DNA from: an uncultured Oscillospiraceae bacterium
GTDB lineage: Bacteria; Bacillota; Clostridia; Oscillospirales; Acutalibacteraceae
DNA length: 7,928 bases
Direction: 5' to 3'
Assembly: GCA_902461995.1 (NCBI GenBank)
Contig: CABQAA010000093.1
Coordinates: 1-7,928 of the forward strand
Position numbers and translations under genes: made by a program. This document shows, in pieces, positions 1-5,134 of the stretch (the first letter of the stretch is position 1; each line of letters starts with the position of its first letter). The notes below the pieces were generated by a model. The model did not search any database. It was given only the letters and a program-made list of their open reading frames with translations, and was not told the origin of the DNA.

Positions 1-196
1 CCCGTTCCGCTGCCAGCATCCGTACCAGTGCCGCCGGGGATCCCAGCCCCGCCGCGACGTCTTCCTCTGTCCGCCCCTCTTCTCTTCCGGAATCGAAAAA
101 GCCCGCGTATTCGTCCAGGATATCCGCTGTTTCCCCCGGCGTGAAGCGTTCCTCCAATCCGGTGCGCAGTTCCTCCAGATATTCCGCTTTCGTCAT
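1..196 (-). CDS. HAAS/DUF1700-family protein, N-terminal part (runs off left edge)
   Basis: The first 65 residues are visible; the rest lies outside the window. The start MTKAEYLEELRTGL, then an acidic helix with ILDEYAGFFDSG, and a closing segment GLGSPAALVRMLAAE match the HAAS domain (DUF1700), a three-helix module of about 60 residues. In this family it is normally followed by membrane helices or a putative adhesin/sensor domain, and the genes often sit beside PadR-type regulators. No regulator is visible on this side. The start is supported by a strong AGGAGGGG site (plus-strand 202-209) about five bases before the ATG. A promoter-like pair lies just upstream, after the terminator of the preceding ABC operon, so this is probably a separate transcript. 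The function of the full protein cannot be judged. The family call is from memory of the conserved pattern. Confidence 0.75.
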   Translation of the reverse strand, partial: MTKAEYLEELRTGLEERFTPGETADILDEYAGFFDSGREEGRTEEDVAAGLGSPAALVRMLAAER

Positions 197-236
197 CGGA
201 ACCCCTCCTACTGTTTCAAGATTAGTAGATGAGTTC

Positions 237-265
237 AGTATACACCACTACTGTTCAAAACACAA
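237..265 (-). promoter_or_regulatory. Putative promoter of the HAAS gene
   Basis: On the minus strand TTGTGT (265-260) and TATACT (242-237) are separated by 17 bases. The -10 is good (5 of 6) and the -35 weak (3 of 6). Transcription would start near 230, giving a leader of about 34 bases that contains the AGGAGGGG ribosome site. It lies directly after the terminator of the upstream operon, which fits a new transcription unit. Confidence 0.5.
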
Positions 266-270
266 TAGCA

Positions 271-309
271 AATTTAAAAATGAAACGTCCGCAGATGCGG
301 GCGTTTCAT
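271..309 (-). terminator. Rho-independent terminator of the gntR-ABC operon
   Basis: Inverted repeat: ATGAAACG (280-287) pairs with CGTTTCAT (302-309), and CCGC with GCGG inside, with a G.U-type pair between them and a tight loop. On the minus strand the stem is followed by TTTTTAAATT (280-271). It starts 11 bases past the permease stop codon. Confidence 0.85.
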
Positions 310-320
310 CGGGTTATGGT

Positions 321-968
321 TTAGTATTCCTTCCGTTCCAGGATCCGGACCGAGATTGAAAAGGACAGGATCAGGCCGACGATCAGGATCGCCCCGATCA
401 GCCAGGGCAAGCTGGACAGGAAGGCCGGCGGCAGTGCGGGCAGGCCCTCTTCATGAATCAGGCTCGTCACCGCCCCGACGACGAAAATCGGCACGCAACA
501 GACCAGAATGAGCACCATCCGGCTTTTGGTGCTGCCGAAACGATACAGAATCGGAAACAGCACCGCCATAAACACCAGCACCATGCCGAACCCTACGGCG
601 AGATTGGCGAACTGGCCGCTCCAGTCCGGAACGGCGCCGCGGCCCTTAATGACCTGTGTCACAAAGCCCACCACGACAATCCCGAGTGTTCCGAGTATCC
701 AGATGGCGAGAGCCGCCAGATACCGCGCGAGCACCACCTGACGCTTCGGGACCGGGGAAGCGGCTACCAGCTTATCATAGGAGACCTGCTCGTCATAGGT
801 AAAGCAGTTCATGGAAAGCATGAACATCATCAGGGAGATAAAGGACAGGGCGAATGAGGTATTGTCCATCAATCCGATGAACACGACGCCGAACAGCAGG
901 ATATACACCACCATCAGCCGCAGCTGCTGCGCGGCCAGCATCATATCCTTATAAAATAGGCCTTTCAT
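321..968 (-). CDS. ABC-2 type transporter permease (PmtB-like)
   Basis: A 215-residue integral membrane protein, the membrane half of an ABC exporter with the ATPase encoded just upstream. Six hydrophobic segments can be picked out at roughly residues 17-34, 38-56, 84-107, 120-142, 150-168 and 188-208. The start MKGLFYKDMMLAAQQ and the cytosolic stretch TYDEQVSYDKLVAASPVPKR between helices 2 and 3 are typical of the small ABC-2 permeases that pair with YtrA-regulated ATPases, such as PmtB of the staphylococcal phenol-soluble modulin exporter. The ATG directly follows the ATPase stop codon (TGAATG), so the two are translationally coupled. There is only one permease gene, so the membrane part is probably a homodimer. 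The substrate is unknown; a peptide, bacteriocin or lipid-active compound is possible from the family. The gene ends 11 bases before a terminator. Confidence 0.85.
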   Translation of the reverse strand: MKGLFYKDMMLAAQQLRLMVVYILLFGVVFIGLMDNTSFALSFISLMMFMLSMNCFTYDEQVSYDKLVAASPVPKRQVVLARYLAALAIWILGTLGIVVVGFVTQVIKGRGAVPDWSGQFANLAVGFGMVLVFMAVLFPILYRFGSTKSRMVLILVCCVPIFVVGAVTSLIHEEGLPALPPAFLSSLPWLIGAILIVGLILSFSISVRILERKEY

Positions 969-1853
969 TCAAACCGCTCCTTTCGCCGACTTTTCTTCTC
1001 CGTCGGGATGACGGCGGGTGAAAAACAGCATGATCTGCTCGATATCCGGACGCTCGCTCGCGAGTTCCGGATGGCGGCTGGCCATATCCCGGCGGCAAAG
1101 AGCCTCGAACCCGAATCGGTTTTCCCGCACTCCCACCAGTTCCCGCCGGTCCAGCGTCCGGAGCTGGTCCGCGCTGCCTTTGATCAGGGCATATCCGTCC
1201 CGCAGTACATCCTTTTCCTCATGGAAGCGCACCTTCCCGTGGTCGATCAGGGCGATGGTGTCCGCGATTTTATCCAGATCGCTCGTGATGTGAGAGGAGA
1301 GGATAATGGAATGGTCTTCCTCCTGCAGGAATTCGAGGAACATATCGAGGATTTCATCCCGCACCAGGGGATCCAGCCCTCCGGTCGGTTCGTCGAGCAG
1401 CAACAGACGGGGCCGGTGACACATTGCGGCGGCGATGGCGAGCTTCATTTTCATTCCCCGGGAAAATTCTTTGACCCGCTTGCTCGGGGGCAGCTCAAAC
1501 TTGTGCAGATACCGCTGATACAGCTCGTCGTCCCATTTGGCATACCAGGACCGCATGGATTTTCCGATCTGGGCGGGGGTGAGCAGATCGTGGAAACAGG
1601 GCTCATCGAAGACAACGCCGATGTCCTGTTTGATCGCGGTGTCCTCCCGCTGGTTATCCATGCCCATGACCTGAATCGTCCCCCCATCCCGCTGAATGAG
1701 GTTGAGGATCAATTTGAGGGTGGTGGATTTGCCCGCGCCGTTGGCGCCGACCAGTCCCATGACGGTCCCGGTCTCCACCCGCAGTTCCGGGATGTCGAGT
1801 TCAAAGTCCCCATATCGTTTTTTCAGCCCGCTGATCGCGAGTACATCGCTCAT
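969..1853 (-). CDS. ABC transporter ATP-binding protein (PmtA/YtrB/BcrA-like)
   Basis: A 294-residue cytoplasmic nucleotide-binding subunit that powers the permease encoded next to it. Motifs in order: Walker A GANGAGKST (residues 36-44), signature FSRGMKMKL (130-138), Walker B LLLLDEPT (150-157), D-loop GGLD (158-161) and H-loop histidine in SSHI (188). Where the Q-loop glutamine is expected the sequence reads IGVVFDEP (79-85), an acidic pair rather than Gln. I believe this is a trait of this exporter subfamily, from memory. The C-terminal 85 residues are the usual poorly conserved extension, ending in a charged tail. The ATG overlaps the stop codon of the GntR gene (ATGA), and AGGAGG lies eight bases upstream of the start. 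Co-transcription with the repressor and the permease is therefore nearly certain. Confidence 0.93.
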   Translation of the reverse strand: MSDVLAISGLKKRYGDFELDIPELRVETGTVMGLVGANGAGKSTTLKLILNLIQRDGGTIQVMGMDNQREDTAIKQDIGVVFDEPCFHDLLTPAQIGKSMRSWYAKWDDELYQRYLHKFELPPSKRVKEFSRGMKMKLAIAAAMCHRPRLLLLDEPTGGLDPLVRDEILDMFLEFLQEEDHSIILSSHITSDLDKIADTIALIDHGKVRFHEEKDVLRDGYALIKGSADQLRTLDRRELVGVRENRFGFEALCRRDMASRHPELASERPDIEQIMLFFTRRHPDGEEKSAKGAV

Positions 1854-2263
1854 GGCGTTTCCTCCTGTTCCAATGCTGACTCTGCGGGACCAGCCTCATC
1901 ATAAAGCAGGCCGGCAATTTCCAGCATCTCGTCCCGTGACACGCCGCCCATCCGGGCGGCGGAAACTGCGGCACCGAGCTGCTCTTCCATCCTGCGGCGG
2001 TGTTCTTCCCGCAGCAGTTCCCAATTGGCCGCCGCGACAAAACTGCCGCGCCCGGGAACCGTGACGACAAAGCCCTCCCGCTCCAATTCTTCGTAAGCGC
2101 GCTTGGTGGTAATCAGGCTGATGCGCAGCTCCTTCGCGAGCAGCCGCATGGAGGGGAGCGCTACTCCCTCCGACAGCTCTCCCGTCAGAATGGCGTGCTT
2201 GATCTGGGTGACAATTTGCTCGTAAATCGGGCTGTTTCCCTCATTGCGTATGATGATATTCAC
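1850..2263 (-). CDS. GntR-family transcriptional repressor, YtrA/PmtR subfamily
   Basis: A DNA-binding regulator with an N-terminal winged helix (about residues 6-70) and a short C-terminal dimerisation tail. Recognisable parts are NIIIRNEGNSPIYEQIVTQI, then the recognition region LPSMRLLAKELRISLITTKRAYEELEREGF, and VPGRGSFVA. The 137-residue length and small C-terminal domain point to the YtrA subfamily, which typically represses its own ABC-exporter operon. I start it at the GTG (2263), not the ATG at 2278. GGAGG (2276-2272) sits eight bases before the GTG, while the ATG has no ribosome site. VNIIIRNEGNSPIYEQI also matches the usual MNIII... start of the family. The gene is the first of an operon (ATGA overlap with the ATPase). 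A palindrome over the promoter suggests autorepression relieved by an inducer. Confidence 0.9.
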   Translation of the reverse strand: MNIIIRNEGNSPIYEQIVTQIKHAILTGELSEGVALPSMRLLAKELRISLITTKRAYEELEREGFVVTVPGRGSFVAAANWELLREEHRRRMEEQLGAAVSAARMGGVSRDEMLEIAGLLYDEAGPAESALEQEETP

Positions 2264-2284
2264 CCACGTATCCTCCATTTCGTG

Positions 2285-2315
2285 CTTACTGTGTATATAG
2301 TATATATACAGTAAG
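2285..2315. promoter_or_regulatory. 31-bp palindromic operator, probable GntR (YtrA-type) binding site
   Basis: CTTACTGTGTATATA (2285-2299) and TATATATACAGTAAG (2301-2315) are inverted copies around a central G. They match at 14 of 15 positions. The palindrome overlaps the -10 and most of the spacer of the operon promoter, so bound protein would block RNA polymerase. The position before an autoregulated YtrA-family gene makes this the likely operator; binding itself is inferred. Confidence 0.85.
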
Positions 2316-2327
2316 TTCGTTTGTCAA
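2299..2327 (-). promoter_or_regulatory. Strong promoter of the gntR-ABC operon
   Basis: On the minus strand a perfect -35 TTGACA (2327-2322) and a -10 TATACT (2304-2299) are spaced by 17 bases. Transcription would begin near 2292, so the ATG at 2278 would be only about 14 bases into the RNA, and the GTG at 2263 about 29 bases in with a proper GGAGG site. The operator palindrome covers the spacer and the -10. Confidence 0.85.
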
Positions 2328-2337
2328 TAGGGACTCT

Positions 2338-2367
2338 AAAGAAATCCGGCCCGCTTTCGCGGACCGG
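2338..2367 (-). terminator. Rho-independent terminator of glpK
   Basis: On the minus strand CCGGTCCGC and GCGGGCCGG form a nine-pair stem (2367-2346, one G.U pair) closed by a GAAA tetraloop. ATTTCTTT follows (2345-2338). It lies 13 bases after the glpK stop codon and just before the gntR promoter. Confidence 0.88.
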
Positions 2368-2380
2368 AAAATGCTTTGTA

Positions 2381-3880
2381 TTATACGGTCTTATCTTCGG
2401 CGAGCCAGTCACGGCTGCGTTCCACCGCCCGGTGCCAGCGGGAAAGGAATGCCGTCCGCTTCTCCTCCGGCATAGAGGGATCGAAGCGCCGTTCGAGCGC
2501 CCAGGCGTTCCGCAGCTCCTCGGTGCCGGTCCACATCCCAACCGCCAGCCCGGCCAGCAGGGCCGCGCCCAGGGCCGTGGTTTCCCGGACGGACGGGCAC
2601 AAAACCGGACAATCCAGCATGTCGGCCTGAAACTGCATGAGAAACCGGTTGGCCGACGCGCCGCCGTCCACTTTCAGGGCCGTCACCGTCAGCCCGGTAT
2701 CGGCCGCGAGGGCGTCCATCAAATCCCGGGACTGATAGGCGATGGATTCGAGCGCCGCCCGGATGATATGGCTGCGCCCCGCGCCTCTGGTCAGGCCGAA
2801 AATGCTGCCCCTGGCATACATATCCCAATACGGCGCACCCAGTCCGGTGAAGGCGGGTACCACGACCACACCGCCGCTGTCCGGCACCTGGGTGGCGAAA
2901 AACTCGCTGTCCGCCGCTTTCTCAATGAGGCTCAACTCGTCCCGCAGCCACTGAACCACGGCGCCGCCCACAAACACGCTGCCCTCCATCACGTATCCAG
3001 GCCGGGCATCGGCTCCGGCCGCGAGGGTCGTGATGAGTCCGTGGCGGCTCAGGCAGAATTCCTCTCCCAGATGCATCAGCAGAAAGCACCCGGTCCCGTA
3101 GGTGTTCTTGACCTCACCCTTGTCAAAACAGGCCTGGCCGAACAGCGCCGCCTGCTGGTCCCCCGCGGCGGCGGCAATCGGGATCTCGCTTCCCTCCACC
3201 ACCGTGGTCCCGAACACGTGGGAAGATGGATATACTTTTGGTAACATGCATTTCGGTATATCCAATTCGTATAGAATGTTCTCGTCCCATTCCAGAGTCC
3301 GGATGTTGAAGAGCATGGTACGGGAGGCGTTGGTGTAGTCGGTTGCGTGGACCTTTCCCCCGGTCAGGCGCCAGATCAACCAGGTGTCCACCGTCCCGAA
3401 AAGCAGTTCCCCGCGTTTTGCCCGTTCCCTGGCGCCCGGTATGTTGTCGAGCAACCATTTCACCTTGGTGGCGGAGAAATACGCGTCGATGAGGAGGCCC
3501 GTATTCTCCCGCACGTACTTTTCGCATCCGTCCTCTTTCATTTTCTCGCACTGGGGAGCGGTCCGGCGGCACTGCCACACGATCGCGTTGTGAATCGGGC
3601 GTCCGGTTGTCTTGTCCCACACGATGGTGGTTTCCCGTTGGTTGGTGATGCCGATGGCGGCCACGTCGGCGGCGGATATCCCCGTCTCCCGCAGGACTCT
3701 TCCGAGCACCTCCCACTGGGAGCCGTAAATTTCCTCGGCGTCGTGCTCGACCCATCCCGCCTGGGGATAGATTTGGGTAAATTCCTTTTGCGCGCAGCCC
3801 ACCACCCGCTGCTGCCGGTCGAACAGGATGGCGCGGGAGCTGGTGGTGCCCTGATCGAGGGCGAGGATGTATGGCTTCAT
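2381..3880 (-). CDS. glpK: Glycerol kinase
   Basis: Cytoplasmic FGGY-family kinase that phosphorylates glycerol with ATP to sn-glycerol 3-phosphate, committing glycerol to catabolism or lipid synthesis. The 499 residues are the standard full length. Motifs: the phosphate-binding start LALDQGTTSSRAILFD (residues 6-21), GWVEHDAEEI (42-51), GITNQRET (77-84), IVWQCRRT (100-107), ATDYTNASRTMLFNI (179-193), catalytic-base region AGDQQAALFGQ with Asp241, YGTGCFLLM (261-269), and later PAFTGLGAPYWD and DGGASAN. The activation-loop segment before the catalytic Asp reads SSHVFGTTVVEGSEIPI. It lacks the YHFYG-type histidine that HPr phosphorylates in enterococcal enzymes, so direct PTS control through that residue looks unlikely. 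A weak ribosome site AAAGGA lies 11 bases before the ATG. The gene follows glpP in the same direction, and no clear promoter of its own was seen. Confidence 0.98.
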   Translation of the reverse strand: MKPYILALDQGTTSSRAILFDRQQRVVGCAQKEFTQIYPQAGWVEHDAEEIYGSQWEVLGRVLRETGISAADVAAIGITNQRETTIVWDKTTGRPIHNAIVWQCRRTAPQCEKMKEDGCEKYVRENTGLLIDAYFSATKVKWLLDNIPGARERAKRGELLFGTVDTWLIWRLTGGKVHATDYTNASRTMLFNIRTLEWDENILYELDIPKCMLPKVYPSSHVFGTTVVEGSEIPIAAAAGDQQAALFGQACFDKGEVKNTYGTGCFLLMHLGEEFCLSRHGLITTLAAGADARPGYVMEGSVFVGGAVVQWLRDELSLIEKAADSEFFATQVPDSGGVVVVPAFTGLGAPYWDMYARGSIFGLTRGAGRSHIIRAALESIAYQSRDLMDALAADTGLTVTALKVDGGASANRFLMQFQADMLDCPVLCPSVRETTALGAALLAGLAVGMWTGTEELRNAWALERRFDPSMPEEKRTAFLSRWHRAVERSRDWLAEDKTV

Positions 3881-3898
3881 CCGAAATCAGATCCTTTC

Positions 3899-4099
3899 CT
3901 AGCCTTGCCTGTTTTCTATGTATTTGCAAACCACGGGAATCCGTCCATCGGGTTGGATGAGCGCCCCTTAGGAGGCTGACGGACAGATTTTCACGGCTCC
4001 CGTCATGCGGATACCGTGTCCAAAAAATCCTCCGTGTATGCATTCGCCTCCGCTGGTTTTCTGTCCGTTTTCGTCCACGACATCCCATATTTCAGGCAT
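3899..4099 (-). pseudogene. Remnant of a NUDIX-hydrolase-like gene with an in-frame stop
   Basis: A good ribosome site GGGAGG (4112-4107), seven bases before an ATG, begins MPEIWDVVDENGQKT. This resembles the N-terminus of IDI-like NUDIX hydrolases (IWDVYDENxxKTGR followed by RGE). The frame stops at TAA (3970-3968) after 43 residues. It continues in the same frame as GALIQPDGRIPVVCKYIENR before TAG (3901-3899). The stretch DGRIPVV looks like the first core strand of the fold. The catalytic NUDIX box is absent, so no active enzyme can be made. The likeliest reading is a truncated, decayed gene between glpP and glpK. It could instead be a short unknown ORF of 43 residues (4099-3968). The NUDIX assignment is from memory of the N-terminal pattern and is tentative. 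Confidence 0.4.
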
Positions 4100-4160
4100 G
4101 TCTCCGCCTCCCGACATGTCCGCCAGGCAAGCGGTCTGCACAGCGAGCGCCGGCGGGGAT

Positions 4161-4748
4161 TTATAAAAACCAGATGGCCGGGTCGGTCGAGGAAATGGCC
4201 GCGGCCCCCGCGTCCAGCGCCGCCAGCACATCCTCCTTGTCGTGAATCAGCCCCCCGGCGATCACCGGCACCGGACTGAAAGACGTGATCTGCCGGAGGA
4301 CCTTCGGCATCGCGCCGGGCAGGATTTCCACCACGTCCGGCCGAAATTGGCGCTGCTCGGGCTGCAGCAGGCGGTGGACATTGTGCAGGGCAAGGGAATC
4401 GATCAGAAAAAAACGCTGGACGGTGGACAGTCCGACCTCCCTGGCCCTTCGGATCAAGGAAGGCTTGGTAGAGATGATGCCCACCGCGTTGGTGTTTTTC
4501 TTTACGAAATCGGCGGCCACCTCCCGTCCCCCAAGCCCGTCCACCAGATCGGCGTGGATGAACAGGGCCTTGCCCCGCTCCGCCGTCCGGGCTGACAGCG
4601 CCCCGATCGAACAGATATCCCCGCAGAGGAGAAAGATCACGCCGCAATCCGAGTCGAGCGCCTTATCCAGACCCTCCGGCTCCTTCACCGCGGCGATGAT
4701 GGGATTGCCCGCCAGACTGTCTGCAAATGAAAACGCCGTTTGTCCCAT
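4161..4748 (-). CDS. glpP: Glycerol-3-phosphate responsive antiterminator GlpP
   Basis: RNA-binding regulator of glycerol use. In Bacillus subtilis GlpP with bound glycerol 3-phosphate lets polymerase read through leader terminators of glpFK and glpD, and stabilises glpD mRNA. The 195-residue length is normal for the family. The protein is a TIM-barrel-like fold with recognisable strands and loops: NPIIAAVK (15-22), CGVIFLLCGDI, FIHADLVDGLGG, NAVGIISTKPSLI, VQRFFLIDSLAL, DVVEILPGAMPKV, PVPVIAGGLIHDKEDVLAALDAGA and AISSTDPAIW. The ATG is supported by GAGGGG six bases upstream. An extended -10 promoter lies about 60 bases upstream. It is followed after 280 bases by glpK on the same strand, the expected target. 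No classical leader terminator could be seen in that interval. Confidence 0.95.
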   Translation of the reverse strand: MGQTAFSFADSLAGNPIIAAVKEPEGLDKALDSDCGVIFLLCGDICSIGALSARTAERGKALFIHADLVDGLGGREVAADFVKKNTNAVGIISTKPSLIRRAREVGLSTVQRFFLIDSLALHNVHRLLQPEQRQFRPDVVEILPGAMPKVLRQITSFSPVPVIAGGLIHDKEDVLAALDAGAAAISSTDPAIWFL

Positions 4749-4809
4749 CGTTTGCCCCTCTTTTTTCGTTTTCTACAAAAGGAACGGCACTGCCCACCGC
4801 TTTTGCATC

Positions 4810-4838
4810 AGTATAGCACAAACCCCGCCGATCAGCAA
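4810..4838 (-). promoter_or_regulatory. Putative promoter of glpP (extended -10)
   Basis: On the minus strand TGCTATACT holds a -10 TATACT (4815-4810) with the TGn extension, and TTGCTG (4838-4833) sits 17 bases upstream as a weak -35. Transcription would start near 4803, giving a leader of about 55 bases before the glpP ATG. Confidence 0.6.
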
Positions 4839-4848
4839 GAAGCGCGGC

Positions 4849-4943
4849 CGAAACCGTGTCCGGCGGACACGCGGTTGTCGATGCTGCAGGGATAGGACTG
4901 GCTGCACTCCTTCTCCGGAGGGCCAAGAGGCGTTACGGTTTCG
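4849..4943. repeat. Long-range inverted repeat enclosing small hairpins, possible structured RNA
   Basis: CGAAACCGT (4849-4857) is perfectly complementary to ACGGTTTCG (4935-4943). Between them are further short complementary pairs: GTCC/GGAC with a GGC loop (4858-4868), TGCAG/CTGCA (about 4885-4905) and CTCC/GGAG near 4913-4920. The fold resembles a closed multi-branch RNA, but no known riboswitch, tRNA or SRP consensus was recognised. By a rough estimate a nine-base match in a spacer of this size has about a one in ten chance of arising randomly, so this is tentative. Confidence 0.3.
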
Positions 4944-4977
4944 TTTAGATGGCTGGCATCCCCATCCGCCCGTTTCT

Positions 4978-5010
4978 CCGAAGACAGGAATCGGCGTTTC
5001 CTGTCTTTGG
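4978..5010. repeat. 13-bp inverted repeat (hairpin) in the divergent spacer
   Basis: CCGAAGACAGGAA (4978-4990) and TTCCTGTCTTTGG (4998-5010) form a 13-pair stem with one G.U pair and a seven-base loop. Neither side is followed by a T-run, so it is not an ordinary terminator. It could be a protein-binding site, an RNA element or a mobile-element relic. Confidence 0.6.
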
Positions 5011-5040
5011 AGCAGGCGTCAGGGAAGGTTCCGGATATGG

Positions 5041-5065
5041 AGGGGCAATCATGCCTCTATTTTTC
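5041..5065 (+). terminator. Terminator-like hairpin upstream of the ligase operon
   Basis: AGGGGCA (5041-5047) pairs with TGCCTCT (5052-5058), with one G.U pair and an ATCA loop, and ATTTTTC follows. It would end a plus-strand transcript coming through the spacer. It sits immediately before the promoter of the D-Asp ligase operon, so it may be an insulator or the end of a small RNA. The stem is short, so confidence is limited. Confidence 0.4.
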
Positions 5066-5094
5066 TTGTATTTTGTATAGGGGAATAGTATAAT
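5066..5094 (+). promoter_or_regulatory. Promoter of the ligase-racemase operon
   Basis: TTGTAT (5066-5071) and a perfect TATAAT (5089-5094) are 17 bases apart. Transcription would start near 5101. The upstream in-frame ATG at 5093 lies inside the -10 and cannot be a start on this transcript. Confidence 0.7.
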
Positions 5095-5134
5095 GGGAAA
5101 CGTATCCATGTGTAGTGGGAAAGGCAGGATGAGC

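Noticed and set aside
234..256. CAGTA...TACTG inverted repeat in the HAAS promoter as a second GntR operator
   Set aside because: Only five-base arms, and the half-sites point the opposite way from the TACTGT...ACAGTA arms of the gntR operator.
1008..1904. A 298-codon plus-strand open frame across the ABC ATPase gene
   Set aside because: It is antisense to an ATPase with every ABC motif, has no recognisable domain or ribosome site, and is the kind of long shadow frame expected in GC-rich DNA.
2321..3244. A 307-codon plus-strand open frame across glpK
   Set aside because: Antisense to a clear full-length glycerol kinase; the translation is low-complexity and family-less.
4840..5065. tRNA, SRP RNA, T-box or known riboswitch in the spacer
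   Set aside because: No T-arm GGTTCGA-type sequence, no SRP core, no T-box GGTGGTACC-type motif and no familiar riboswitch core could be found by eye.
4285..5088. A 267-codon plus-strand open frame over glpP and the spacer
   Set aside because: Mostly antisense to GlpP, Arg/Ser/Pro rich, no domain; it ends among hairpins of the non-coding spacer.
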